Source of the DNA: Eubacterium_G segne
GTDB lineage: Bacteria; Bacillota; Clostridia; Lachnospirales; Lachnospiraceae
Direction of reading: 5' to 3'
DNA: 64,000 nt
Assembly (NCBI RefSeq): GCF_014287775.1
Contig: NZ_JACOOZ010000001.1
Coordinates: forward strand, 248,001-312,000
In this document: piece by piece, positions 34,101 to 41,625 of the stretch
How the letters are laid out: every line of letters starts with the position of its first letter
Position numbering within the stretch: position 1 is the stretch's first letter
Program-made: the position numbers and the translations under genes
Notes under the pieces: generated by a model
What the model was told of the DNA's origin: nothing
Database searches by the model: none
The model's input: only the letters and a program-made list of their open reading frames with translations

Positions 34101-36537
34101 GTCCCTTGTCATCGGATGTGATTGTTGTTGCTCCGTTTTCCCCGATTACTACCGGAGCTGCCTTGTCAAAGTCATAACTTCCATCTGCCTTTACAGGTAA
34201 AGATGATTTCAAATAAGCTGTGAACTCTGCACCTGCCAATAAGCCTGCTTCAGTATCATCGCCATTGTCAGATACCTTGATAAGCTGGAATGGCTGCTTG
34301 ATGACCTGCTCTGCTGAGGTTGTGCTTCTTGATACCTCTGCTACAAGGTCTCCCTCATAGTCGCATACTACATCGTGCTCCTCTTCGTCTAAGAGATACC
34401 CCTCTGATGGAGTGATTTCTTTCACATAATAGTTTCCAAGGTAAAGGTTATTGACCTCTGCTTCGCCATTCTTATCTGTTGTAAGTGTTGCTACAAGGTC
34501 TCCTGCTTTGAATACGACTCCTGTTGCTCCGTCCGGATGCACGATATCGTTTCTCGCATAAAGACCATAAACTGCACCTTCAAGGCTTGCATCTCCCTGG
34601 GCTGCTGCCTTGCCTGATTCCTTGTCTACCTTGTAGATATGAATCTTTGCTGTGGTTCTGTCATTTACAAATGTGTGACTGAATGATGCCTTTGCCTGTG
34701 TTTCAGGTAATACATTGAAATTGAAGCTGTAAACATCTTTACTGTTTCTGATATACGCATATGGTGCCTGTGTCTCTGAGACATAATATCCGTTAGAGAT
34801 TGGCAGATCCACGCTATAGCTTGCCTTTCCGTCCTCACCTGTAGATACTGTCTCAAGAGCTGTACCCTTTGTCACAATAACCTGTCCGGCATAGTTTTTG
34901 ATGTCATTTCCGGCATAAAGTGTGTACTTGCCACCATCAAGAGGATTCTCTGTGTCAGAGTCCTTCTTTACGACAGATACATCCGCTTTCTGTCTTGTAT
35001 TCTCAATCGTAGTTGATTCATACTGTACTGTCACAGTCTGATCCTTATACTCAACTGCTACTGTCTGAGGTGTGGTATTGATTGTATACCCGTCAATGCT
35101 CTTAATCTCAGTTACCACATAAGTTCCAAGATGAAGGTCAGATAATACCACCTGTCCGTCAGTTCCTGTTGTAAGGCTTTCTGCCACAACATCGCCAGCA
35201 CTATACACCTTTGTACCATCTGCCTTATAGATATCTGCTCCAGCAGTTACCTTAAAAGTTGCTCCAGAAAGCTTCTTTTTCTCATAAGTGAAATTGCTTC
35301 CATTCCATGAGCTAAGCACCTCACCCTCTTTATAGATTGTGATTGCTCCAAGCTGCTCTTTATCTGTTGCAGAGATTCCCGTTGTCTGTCCTGCTTTTAC
35401 AGTAAGTGTATGAACTTTACCGGAAAGGACATATCCCTTTGGTGCGGTAATCTCTTTTACATAATAAGTGCCTGCAACAAGTGCAGCTGACTTTGCATAT
35501 CCGTTTCCATCTGTTGTCATGGTCTGTACTCTGTTTGTGCATCCGCTGTCAGAATAGATTCCATAGACTGCACCGGAAAGCTTCACTCCGCTTGACTCGT
35601 CTGTCTTTGTAAGCTCACCATATCCGATGTTCTCTGTCTTGACCTTGATATAGGCTTTGATAGGATCTGCTGTCGGTCTTTCAGAAATAAACTCCTGATA
35701 TCCGCTCTTTCCTGTAAGCCAGAATACACAGCTTGATGTTGTCTCAACCTTGCCAGCATTGGATGTGAATGTTCCTGTTGTAGCTGTAGTATTCACGCTC
35801 GTTGAAGAGATTGTAATACTGTTGCCATTCTTATCAACAGAATATCCGCTGATGCCAAAATCAAAATCCGATAAAACACCATTGCTGTCAGATAGTGTTG
35901 TTTCAAATCTCTGACTTCCCTCATTCCACTTTAATTCATAAGTTGGTGCCTCACTAATTCTGCGTGATGCAAAACTTGGAAGTGTTGCATTGTAGGAGCT
36001 GCTGATATTGTCCCTGAGTCTCTCATAATAGCTGTATGAAGAATCAGGACTTGGTGCTGTGTTACAGAGCTTTCTTGCTGCCGAATCACCACTTCCGGTT
36101 CCAAAGATATCTGCTACAATAACCCATACCATTGCCTGAGTTGCGATATACTCATCGCACTGACTGTTGCTTGGTGCCGCCTTTTGTGTACTGTTAAACC
36201 CATAATAAAGGCAGTAACTTAAAAGTTTTCTCTGCTGTGCTGACATTGATGTGCTCGCATCATCGTAGCTGTTCATAAGCTGACCGCCATCTGCTCTTAA
36301 TCCGAAATTCATACAATATGCAGAATTTCCGTCAAGAATTGAATACAGAATCTTGCCATGATTATATCCGGGCTTCAGCTCACTTACTTCTCCGGAATTT
36401 TTGACTGACGCATTCCAGAACGCAATATTTGCCTGCGGACTGGCTGCAAATGCTGTTGTTCCATTCGTAAAGAGTGTTCCAACCAGTGTGAGCATAGCCA
36501 TAAATCCTGCCATAAAACGCTTTAGTTTCTGTTTCAT
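31159..36537 (-). CDS. LPQTG-anchored adhesin with thioester domain and 13 SpaA/CnaB repeats
   Basis: 1792 residues. A signal peptide (about 1-31, ending AFAA) is followed by a thioester domain with Cys75 (YCMNFG) and the TQxA motif (TQAMVW, Gln134), which can bond covalently to host surfaces. Thirteen SpaA/CnaB-type prealbumin repeats come next, recognisable by start motifs such as VTKTDLETKEALEGAVFGLF and ends such as YYVKEIEAPKGY. The C-terminus is LPQTG, a hydrophobic helix, and RGRKKKNKQ. Such stalk proteins are wall-anchored by sortase; one is encoded at 2970-3587. The start is the ATG with AGGAGG 9 nt upstream, not the in-frame codon 27 nt before it. It is bracketed by terminators, so it forms its own unit. 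Confidence 0.95.
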   Translation of the reverse strand: MKQKLKRFMAGFMAMLTLVGTLFTNGTTAFAASPQANIAFWNASVKNSGEVSELKPGYNHGKILYSILDGNSAYCMNFGLRADGGQLMNSYDDASTSMSAQQRKLLSYCLYYGFNSTQKAAPSNSQCDEYIATQAMVWVIVADIFGTGSGDSAARKLCNTAPSPDSSYSYYERLRDNISSSYNATLPSFASRRISEAPTYELKWNEGSQRFETTLSDSNGVLSDFDFGISGYSVDKNGNSITISSTSVNTTATTGTFTSNAGKVETTSSCVFWLTGKSGYQEFISERPTADPIKAYIKVKTENIGYGELTKTDESSGVKLSGAVYGIYSDSGCTNRVQTMTTDGNGYAKSAALVAGTYYVKEITAPKGYVLSGKVHTLTVKAGQTTGISATDKEQLGAITIYKEGEVLSSWNGSNFTYEKKKLSGATFKVTAGADIYKADGTKVYSAGDVVAESLTTGTDGQVVLSDLHLGTYVVTEIKSIDGYTINTTPQTVAVEYKDQTVTVQYESTTIENTRQKADVSVVKKDSDTENPLDGGKYTLYAGNDIKNYAGQVIVTKGTALETVSTGEDGKASYSVDLPISNGYYVSETQAPYAYIRNSKDVYSFNFNVLPETQAKASFSHTFVNDRTTAKIHIYKVDKESGKAAAQGDASLEGAVYGLYARNDIVHPDGATGVVFKAGDLVATLTTDKNGEAEVNNLYLGNYYVKEITPSEGYLLDEEEHDVVCDYEGDLVAEVSRSTTSAEQVIKQPFQLIKVSDNGDDTEAGLLAGAEFTAYLKSSLPVKADGSYDFDKAAPVVIGENGATTITSDDKGHAVSIAIPYGTYVVVESKTPHNMKTIKPFEVKIKENHPTEPQTWRVFLDREFTAKLRVIKKDSDTKQTVLVPNAEFKIFNLDKNEYVKQYTTYPSKVEHTSFFTDEDGDLILPEALKIGNYRIEEVSAPFGYVVNDKYVNISVDTDTAFETDGDTNDAIITVEYSDAPAVGELTVEKKGEVLDGFKGGLLASSYEKEFVYKEGSLAGAKFKVYAAEDIYTADNQKDADGNRIKYYSKGDLVTTLTTGKDGKATAKNLPLGQYRVVEVEAPYGYVLNPNEQKVTFTYVDDKTPVIKESLTFSDDRQKLDMSVTKLDSEDNTPIVGAVFGLYADEDIKNVDGKVIIEKGTLLEKTTSDENGKIAFVKDYPFAKYVARELVKPAGYVTNEEAVNFDTKYQGQDVKTAVYNSEYKNTPTTFEFTKTDITSGAELTGATLTVLDKDGNVVDTWTSDAKEAHVIKRLVVGETYTLREEFAPYGYLKATDIKFTVEDTGKVQHVEMKDEVPTGSIVINKDGEFVTDTTLMKGYWYDFIFNFFKDSLAGVTFDVYAKEDIVSADGLDTVYHRAGDKVATIVTNDKGIARIDDLPLGKYYLVETKTIDGFVLDDTPIEADLSYIDQNTKVVFAGMDVTNERQKVQITVTKTDLETKEALEGAVFGLFAKEDIVNKDGKVIVKADTQIERTVTGKDGKAAFTSDLPLGQYYVKEIEAPKGYVKSDKIFDVDASYQGDKVKVIEFEAAFENAPIKVEISKTDITGEKELPGAKLSVIDADGKLVESWTSEAGKTYMIERLPVGKYTLREESAPYGYKVAKDVTFEVKETAEIQKVSMKDEQAVGKIVIEKTDKVTGKPIEGVVFEVRDKDGKVLDTLTTDKNGHAESKELPICTYNEDGSFKEDIHYTVVETKAADGYILDETAHDVTLRYDDNAPDVVVTTLKLVNVPTEPKLPQTGDNANPLLYLGIGALALITGVGVGLRGRKKKNKQ

Positions 36538-36563
36538 ATGCTCTTTCCTCCTTAATTTACGCA

Positions 36564-36604
36564 TAAAAAAAGAAAGACATAAGTTTATGGCTTACATCTT
36601 TCTT
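36564..36604 (-). terminator. Terminator after the lipoprotein gene
   Basis: On the minus strand GAAAGATGTAAG pairs with CTTATGTCTTTC (12 bp, two G-T pairs) around a 7-nt loop, followed by seven T. It separates the lipoprotein gene from the adhesin gene. Confidence 0.85.
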
Positions 36605-36628
36605 CCTTCTGCTTCTATTCGTTTTTAT

Positions 36629-37417
36629 TTATCTGTGACATCGAAACTCGTAATAGTCTGTGCCGCCTGTCGTGTAAACTCCATCATAACTGATGTAGAA
36701 TACCGGATCTGTTTCCAAAAGTAACATACTTGCAATATATTCTGCAATTGCATCCTCAGATGATAACCGCTGTCCATCAATGGTACTTGCTTTGTTGAGG
36801 TCTGTCTCTACAAACACACTATAATAAGAGCCTTCCATACCATCGTAAGGATAATACTCATTGTACTCTTCCTGCGTGATACTACCGTCATTCAAATGAT
36901 TCTGTAAATTCTGCTGTGTGGTAATCATCCCTCCTGCCTGACACTTTGCTGTTGCAAGTGACACAACATTCTGTGGACTGTATGCCACGGATGCAGGCTG
37001 TGGATTGCTCACATTGTCTTTCGGTCTGTCTGTAGTCTGACCACCATTACCTGCATTACTCTGATTTCCTCCAGCTTCCTTATTACCACTTGCAGGAGCT
37101 TTCTGTTCCGGCTCGTCATTCTGCTCCGGCTTTTCTTCCTGCTTTGAAGCAGTTTCATTATCAGCTGACCGGTTATCTTCCTTATCAGTCTTCTCTTCTG
37201 AATCTTTAGCCTCGGCAATATCTTTCTCTGTCTCTTCAATTTCAACTTCGGTTGCGACCTCTGTGACAGCTTCCGTTGCCATTTCTGCTTCTTCAGTTGG
37301 CTTTACACTTTCCGTCTGTTTCTCTGTCTTATTATCAGCCTTTTCCTTACCACCATTACAGGCAGCCATTGAAAAGACCAGTACTGCGGATAATAAGATA
37401 ATCCTTATCTTCTTCAT
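36629..37417 (-). CDS. Secreted lipoprotein with low-complexity linker
   Basis: 262 residues. A lipoprotein signal has Cys20 in a lipobox-like VFSMAAC. Residues 25-140 are a Glu/Thr/Lys/Asn-rich linker, and the globular C-terminus (about 150-262) contains AYSPQNVVSLATAKCQAGGM and a Y-rich end. There is no family I recognise for the C-terminal domain. A further 32 in-frame codons exist upstream but lack signal character, so the start is set at MKKIRIILL. It stands next to the LPQTG adhesin, so it may be part of the same surface display cargo. Confidence 0.75.
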   Translation of the reverse strand: MKKIRIILLSAVLVFSMAACNGGKEKADNKTEKQTESVKPTEEAEMATEAVTEVATEVEIEETEKDIAEAKDSEEKTDKEDNRSADNETASKQEEKPEQNDEPEQKAPASGNKEAGGNQSNAGNGGQTTDRPKDNVSNPQPASVAYSPQNVVSLATAKCQAGGMITTQQNLQNHLNDGSITQEEYNEYYPYDGMEGSYYSVFVETDLNKASTIDGQRLSSEDAIAEYIASMLLLETDPVFYISYDGVYTTGGTDYYEFRCHR

Positions 37418-37500
37418 AGTAATCACCCATCCCTTCTCCGCAAGAGGGACGGGCTTTGTGTTCCGTGCCATCCACCCTTGCGGTGAACTATTTATCTGTA

Positions 37501-37539
37501 ATGCACGGGACACATAGGACTGTCCCGTATTCTGTGCAT
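37501..37539. promoter_or_regulatory. Hairpin upstream of the lipoprotein gene
   Basis: CGGGACA/TGTCCCG (37506-37512 and 37521-37527) is enclosed by ATGCA/TGCAT. There is no T run on the minus strand. It lies in the short gap between the 27-residue frame and the lipoprotein, so it may be a leader hairpin. Confidence 0.35.
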
Positions 37540-37554
37540 CTTAAACTCCTTTCA

Positions 37555-37638
37555 TTATACCAGCTCTCTTATTTTAAAGAAATACTGCATAAGTCTTCTG
37601 TTTTTCTTATAATTTAAGAATAAACCCTTTACCTGCAT
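37555..37638 (-). CDS. Possible 27-residue peptide
   Basis: Reads MQVKGLFLNYKKNRRL then ends in KIRELV. The ATG has GAGGAGG upstream, one of the better ribosome sites in the block. It lies between the small membrane protein and the lipoprotein. There is no family match and no copy elsewhere in the window, so it may be a chance frame. Confidence 0.4.
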   Translation of the reverse strand: MQVKGLFLNYKKNRRLMQYFFKIRELV

Positions 37639-37652
37639 ACGCTCACCTCCTC

Positions 37653-37826
37653 TCAGAATGTGCCCATTCTTACGAATGAAAGAAATATCCTTGCCACCAT
37701 AGCGAATAGAAGAAGAATTATTCTGGCAAGTCCTAAGACCAGCTTCAACGCTCCAAGAATTATCCTTAATATCCACTTGAGTATCTCTAAAATTACTGTT
37801 CCTACGGCTCCCATAACTCTTCTCAT
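37653..37826 (-). CDS. Small membrane protein (57 aa)
   Basis: Begins MRRVMGAVGTVILEILKWIL and continues with one or two long hydrophobic helices rich in I, L and A. The ATG has AGGAG 9 nt upstream. It sits after the ParR-like gene in the partition block. No family is recognised; position and hydrophobicity suggest a small membrane accessory. Confidence 0.6.
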   Translation of the reverse strand: MRRVMGAVGTVILEILKWILRIILGALKLVLGLARIILLLFAMVARIFLSFVRMGTF

Positions 37827-37831
37827 AATAA

Positions 37832-38278
37832 TCAGTCTCCTTTCGACATCCATCCCATTGCAAGTCCTGCAACATCTGCATCGTCCATAACATCTTCTGT
37901 AGGTTCTTGTGCTTCACTATTGGCTACCTGCATTATTACCGGCTGACCAACATTCATTCCGGATATCACTCCGCCTAACAGCCTTATGACCTCTTTCCTA
38001 GCCTCATTGGTTGCTGCTTCAATGACTTCTTCCTTAATGTCATCAATATCTTCTGACCGGATATATTCAGCCCTCTCTTTTTCCTTCTTCTTGATAACAA
38101 AAGTTTCTTTTCCATAATTATCAATGTAGAACTGAATCGCATCTATAATGAACTGGTTCTTAGATTTGAAAATCTTCGGATCAAGGTTCTGAATCACATC
38201 ATTGATTTTCACATGCTGAGGATTGCTCATGTTGAGGCGGACAGAAGTTTTTACTTCATATTCAAGTCTTCTTCCCAT
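37832..38278 (-). CDS. ParR-like/RHH DNA-binding partner of the ParM-like gene
   Basis: 148 residues. The N-terminal 60 (VKTSVRLNMSNPQHVKINDV ... NQFIIDAIQFYID) look like a ribbon-helix-helix DNA-binding domain; the rest is acidic. Its place 11 nt after the actin-like gene is that of ParR in ParMRC partition systems. I did not find the centromere-like direct repeats. Two start ATGs are adjacent; the second gives better spacing to AGGAGG. Confidence 0.7.
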   Translation of the reverse strand: MGRRLEYEVKTSVRLNMSNPQHVKINDVIQNLDPKIFKSKNQFIIDAIQFYIDNYGKETFVIKKKEKERAEYIRSEDIDDIKEEVIEAATNEARKEVIRLLGGVISGMNVGQPVIMQVANSEAQEPTEDVMDDADVAGLAMGWMSKGD

Positions 38279-38289
38279 CATCTGCCTCC

Positions 38290-39252
38290 TTATGATAATC
38301 GCTTAGTGCTTTTAAGTCCCATTGTGGCAAGCTGCTCATATCCTCTTGCATTTGCCTTTACATCAAGGTTATAGGAAATGTTCTTAGCATCATGACTACC
38401 AAAATTCTTCATCACAACTGCCCCGCCACCGACAAATACAATCGGTGTAGTCTTTAAGTTATACCCAAACTCACGGATTGAGTTATATACCTTATCAACA
38501 AAATCCTCTATCTCTGCCTTGATAATGGCAAAGTATTCATCATCAATATCTGACCTGCCATATCGCATGATGTTCTGTATCTCTGACTCGTCTACCTCTC
38601 CGTTAAGTTGTCTTACACACTGCTCATTGATAGAACGCATACAGGTAATAAGACCTTTTGGTATCGTCACACACTCTGATTCATCCGGTGACTTGTTGAT
38701 TACCGGCATAATGTCGATTGTCCAGCTACCGATATCTACTATCAGCGTTTTCTTTGCCATTGTAGGAATCTTGTCCACTACTGCTGCATAACACTGAGGG
38801 AATACTGCCACATCATCAATTTCAATATAATACGGCTCATTCTCATATTTGAAGCTTACACGCTTATTCTTTGTCAGGTACTTGATAAAATCATTCTTCT
38901 CTGCTCCAAACCTTGTAAGTGGTAGTCCTACGGCAAGGAATACCTTTGCCTCTGCAAGACCTCTTCTTTTAAGTTCCTTAGCTACTGCCGCAAGTGTGAG
39001 AAGATAAAAGCTGCCATCTTCGACCTTCGTGTCCTTTACCTCCTGTCTCACAGTTCCAACCTTATAGAACTTTCCTTCATACTCGAGTACATCACCGAAA
39101 AGTGCTGGAGTTGTTGTAATCTCCTTAACACCTGTGACAAATACCTGAGAGATTGTTTTCATCATTGACCATCCATGATCAATGCCGATTACTTCTAACT
39201 TGTTATTCATGTGTTTTGCACATCCTTTCTTCTTAAACAGCCACTTGAACAT
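38290..39252 (-). CDS. ParM/StbA-like actin-family ATPase
   Basis: About 320 residues. Actin-fold motifs are phosphate 1-like VIGIDHGWSMMK near the N-terminus, phosphate 2-like LIVDIGSWTIDI (about 170), and adenosine-like IVFVGGGAVVMKNFG (about 280). ParM-type filaments push sister plasmids apart. On an ICE this would help retain an excised, replicating circle. The start is chosen at MFKWLF (AGGTGG 5 nt upstream). Homology alone would favour MNNKLEVIG 42 nt further in, which lacks a well-spaced ribosome site. Confidence 0.85.
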   Translation of the reverse strand: MFKWLFKKKGCAKHMNNKLEVIGIDHGWSMMKTISQVFVTGVKEITTTPALFGDVLEYEGKFYKVGTVRQEVKDTKVEDGSFYLLTLAAVAKELKRRGLAEAKVFLAVGLPLTRFGAEKNDFIKYLTKNKRVSFKYENEPYYIEIDDVAVFPQCYAAVVDKIPTMAKKTLIVDIGSWTIDIMPVINKSPDESECVTIPKGLITCMRSINEQCVRQLNGEVDESEIQNIMRYGRSDIDDEYFAIIKAEIEDFVDKVYNSIREFGYNLKTTPIVFVGGGAVVMKNFGSHDAKNISYNLDVKANARGYEQLATMGLKSTKRLS

Positions 39253-39261
39253 CTTAACCAC

Positions 39262-39516
39262 CTACTTTCCTATCAGCTTTCGCATACAAGGAAAACAATA
39301 ACCATTCCCTCGATAATATGGACATCCGACACATTCCGTCGGAAGTTTCTGTTCCTTTTTCTTAGATGGTTTACAACATGTTCCATTGGCACATCTGTTG
39401 TTATGTCCCCAGAAGAATCTACAATGCATACAATCTTTTAATTCTCTTTCAAGCTTTTCTTCTGGAGATACAAACCTGCGTTTCTTATGCTTATCTCTTT
39501 TTTCAACTGTTCCCAC
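39262..39516 (-). CDS. Small Cys-rich, probably zinc-binding protein
   Basis: 84 residues with ten Cys in pairs: CMHC, C...CC, CVGC, CFPC. The rest is strongly basic. This suggests two zinc fingers. The start is taken as GTG, which has AGGAG 7 nt upstream; a TTG 21 nt earlier lacks a site. It is first in the ParM block after the small membrane gene, which it overlaps. Family not recognised. Confidence 0.65.
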   Translation of the reverse strand: MGTVEKRDKHKKRRFVSPEEKLERELKDCMHCRFFWGHNNRCANGTCCKPSKKKEQKLPTECVGCPYYRGNGYCFPCMRKLIGK

Positions 39517-39652
39517 CAGAGCTCTCCTCCCTTCCAAGGAGTGATTGCTCTCTTATCTGTTCCATTGTCCTGTCCGACTCTCCTGCCGTCCTAGCTAACG
39601 AATACAATACGATAAGAACAATAATTATTAATGCTATGCTAAATCCCATCAC
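39503..39652 (-). CDS. Small single-helix membrane protein (49 aa)
   Basis: Begins at GTG, giving MMGFSIALIIIVLIVLYSLA, then a polar tail ending EESSGGNS. AGGAGG lies 8 nt upstream of this GTG; another GTG and an ATG flank it and could serve. It overlaps the Cys-rich gene by 14 nt, in the style of the coupled genes of this operon. Confidence 0.55.
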   Translation of the reverse strand: MMGFSIALIIIVLIVLYSLARTAGESDRTMEQIREQSLLGREESSGGNS

Positions 39653-39715
39653 CACTTTATCCTCCTTCAAATTAGTTGCCATATAGACAGAATTTGAATT
39701 TGGAAGTGATATAGT

Positions 39716-40103
39716 CTACATGGCTATGCTTAACGCTAAGCATGTAGGTACACGCCAGTCTTCTAGACTCCTATATCGCCCCGTGTACAAAGAGGTGTTC
39801 TCACCTCCGGGAGTTACAGACGAGCCACAAAATGTGTTTCACGACGCCCTTCTGAATTATTAGAAGCACTATCTCCTCTTTTAGCCTTTTGAGGATAAGG
39901 ACGAACTTCTCGACCTCTGTGGTTGATTATCCTTACGCAACATGTCGAATCCTTTTTCCAGATTTCCATCCAACTTCTCACCCTTCATCTTTCGATCCAT
40001 CAGGCTACTAATATGATAGCTGTGACTTTCATCTTCCAGGTACATGCCCCGTAAATTTACTACCTACAGATACTCTGCAGTGCAAACTACTTTGCAAATC
40101 TGT
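39716..40103 (-). ncRNA. Highly structured segment, candidate ncRNA or long leader
   Basis: There is no convincing gene in about 0.5 kb upstream of the ParM block, but at least four stems follow one another. They are CTACAT/ATGTAG enclosing GCTTA/TAAGC (39716-39747), GTACAC/GTGTAC enclosing AGTCT/AGACT (39748-39788), GAGGTG/CACCTC with a TTCT loop (39792-39807, extendable by CCCG/CGGG), and ACAGAT/ATCTGT enclosing GCAAA/TTTGC (40066-40103). A weaker 6-bp pair lies at 39896-39935. Two short frames cross it (39881-40045, and one ending at 39814), neither with a ribosome site. No known RNA class was recognised. Confidence 0.45.
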
Positions 40104-40125
40104 AACTGATTATTAAATTGTTCAT

Positions 40126-40144
40126 CCCAAGTTTTTCTTGGAAT
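40126..40144. terminator. Hairpin after the first DUF6462 gene
   Basis: TCCCAAG/CTTGGAA-type stem with a short T-rich loop, 43 nt downstream of the gene at 40187. There is no T run on the minus strand, so termination is uncertain. Confidence 0.35.
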
Positions 40145-40186
40145 GTCCATATATTACATTAGTTTCTATAATGCCGAAAGTGACAA

Positions 40187-40486
40187 TCACGGGTCTTTTT
40201 TATCAAAACAGGTACTATTGTGGTCTTTTTTATCTTCGCTTGACAATTTATTCCAAATATGTTTGGGCAATGGTCTTGTTGGTTCCTTAAATTTCTCCAA
40301 ATACATTTCAAAAATATCTGTATTAATCAATGCTGAATTTCCAACCTTATATACTGCCCCTGCTTCTGAAGCCAAAACCATAATCCTTGATTTACTTATG
40401 CCATAAATAATGGCTCCCTCAGTAGCATTTACATATTTTTTCATAATGTCTTTTGTATCTGAATAGAACTTATATGAGTTACTCAT
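40187..40486 (-). CDS. DUF6462-family small HTH-like protein
   Basis: 99 residues. The core KKYVNATEGAIIYGISKSRI, LASEAGAVYKVGNSALIN, DIFEMYLEKF is the DUF6462 pattern: a winged-helix-like fold as in excisionases, next to ICE integrases. The tail repeats DKKD. Overlaps the next gene by 8 nt. One of four paralogues within 3.2 kb. Confidence 0.8.
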   Translation of the reverse strand: MSNSYKFYSDTKDIMKKYVNATEGAIIYGISKSRIMVLASEAGAVYKVGNSALINTDIFEMYLEKFKEPTRPLPKHIWNKLSSEDKKDHNSTCFDKKDP

Positions 40487-40952
40487 TCAATTCACCTTCT
40501 TCCTGTCCGTATAACGGCTCTTTCAAAGGTCTTACAGGTTGTCTGAATTGCTCCATGTAATTATCAAATATTTCTAAATTAACCAGTACAGTCCCTCCTG
40601 TCCCCTCATTTATTTTATATGTAGCACCTGCTGCTCTAGCCAGCTCGATAAACCTATGCCTTCCAATACTGTATATAATTGAAGCTTCTCCAATTCTCGC
40701 AAACTTTTTGATTATCTGCTTATTTGTTCCCGGCACTTTATATATGTGTTTCATAAACTCATCAAACCTTTCCTTTTTTACCAAATGAATACGGGTAAGC
40801 TTGTATAAAGAACTTGCAGCCTTAGCTATATATTCAGTTTCCTCAACACTAAATCCATATTCATGAGCCACCTCTTCGACCCTTATGTATCTTTTTATTA
40901 CCTCCCCACCATGAAGATAAGCCCTAACATCCGGCTGTAATTGTGTTACCAT
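40479..40952 (-). CDS. Two-domain DUF6462-like protein
   Basis: 157 residues. The N-terminal 75 (RYIRVEEVAHEYGFSVEETE ... LVKKERFDEFMKHIY) look like a diverged DUF6462 unit. The C-terminal 80 (KFARIGEASIIYSIGRHRFI ... TVLVNLEIFDNYMEQFRQPV) are a typical one. This internal duplication is unusual among the four. The start is the ATG with AGGTG 6 nt upstream. Confidence 0.75.
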   Translation of the reverse strand: MVTQLQPDVRAYLHGGEVIKRYIRVEEVAHEYGFSVEETEYIAKAASSLYKLTRIHLVKKERFDEFMKHIYKVPGTNKQIIKKFARIGEASIIYSIGRHRFIELARAAGATYKINEGTGGTVLVNLEIFDNYMEQFRQPVRPLKEPLYGQEEGELNE

Positions 40953-40961
40953 CCTTTTCAC

Positions 40962-41189
40962 CTACTTATAAAATTCATCATCAACTATATGGAATGTCTC
41001 AATGTACTCATCAAATATTTTTAAATTCACAAGTACTAACTGTCCTAACTTATAGATTGCTTTGGCATCCTTAGCCATTTGCATAAACTTTGATACGCTC
41101 ATATGATACATTTCTGCTCCTTCGCTATATCTTACAAACTTTGTATTACCATTCTTCTTAAATTCCTGATATGCCTTTGTGTGTTCCAT
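40962..41189 (-). CDS. DUF6462-family small HTH-like protein
   Basis: 75 residues: KFVRYSEGAEMYHMSVSKFM, AKAIYKLGQLVLVN, KIFDEYIETF. The start is at MEHTKAY with AGGAG 6 nt upstream. It is the first gene of the three-gene DUF6462 run below the integrase terminator. Likely an excisionase or regulator; inferred from neighbourhood. Confidence 0.8.
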   Translation of the reverse strand: MEHTKAYQEFKKNGNTKFVRYSEGAEMYHMSVSKFMQMAKDAKAIYKLGQLVLVNLKIFDEYIETFHIVDDEFYK

Positions 41190-41232
41190 GCTATTCTCCT
41201 TTCGGTATTTCAATTGTTCCTATAACGCAAAA

Positions 41233-41270
41233 AGAGGACATCTTCTAAATTTCTTTAGAAAATGTCCTCT
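41233..41270 (-). terminator. Terminator downstream of the integrase gene
   Basis: AGAGGACAT/ATGTCCTCT (9 bp) with inner TCTAAA/TTTAGA and, on the minus strand, five T after the stem. It separates integrase and DUF6462 transcripts. Confidence 0.75.
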
Positions 41271-41307
41271 AAGTAATACAATCTTTAATTTTTCAGACTA
41301 AGCAATC

Positions 41308-41608
41308 TGTACTAACCTGTACTAATCTTTTTTTGACTATGCCAAAAATTGGTCAAATCTTGGTCAAAACCCCTTGACCAACTATATATTTTAGTACATC
41401 CACGCTCTGAAACCCTTGATTTTCCTGCATTCCTACTTATCAATAGACTTCATCGTTGGGACGTTGTCTGGCAATTATTCACAGAGCTTCATATTAAACT
41501 ATACTAATATAAAATTATATAAATAGACTATTCATAATCCTTCATTATTAATTAATATTCTATCTATTTTGTTGTCAAATTGATGTCAATCGGAAAATTT
41601 GATGTCAA
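41308..41608. other. Putative integrase arm/att region with short repeats
   Basis: This is the 0.35-kb gene-free gap after the integrase stop. It holds TGTACTAA twice, 10 bp apart (41308-41325), TTGGTCAA twice plus an inverted TTGACCAA (41349-41381), and TTGATGTCAA twice, 19 bp apart (41580-41589 and 41599-41608), beginning 17 bp from the stop. Short direct repeats beside the 3' end of a tyrosine integrase gene are typical arm-type binding sites near att. I could not find a matching core sequence elsewhere in the window. Confidence 0.5.
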
Positions 41609-41625
41609 ATTCTCAATTATACTTC

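Noticed and set aside
39940..39960. GGATTCGACA resembling the 5' end of tmRNA
   Set aside because: No T-arm or CCA-end partner and no tag reading frame nearby.
39881..40045. 54-residue frame in the structured segment
   Set aside because: No ribosome site, and it is crossed by another frame ending at 39814; base pairing explains the region better. Kept only as a note under the ncRNA candidate.
39700..40110. Group II intron remnant
   Set aside because: No GTGYG 5' end, no domain V-like 34-nt hairpin and no reverse transcriptase.
40190..40240. Third pair of GGTCTTTTTT boxes like those at 47851 and 63156
   Set aside because: Spacing is 30 rather than 32, the CTAG part is missing, no promoter follows at the right distance, and the bases encode repeated DKKD codons of a DUF6462 gene.
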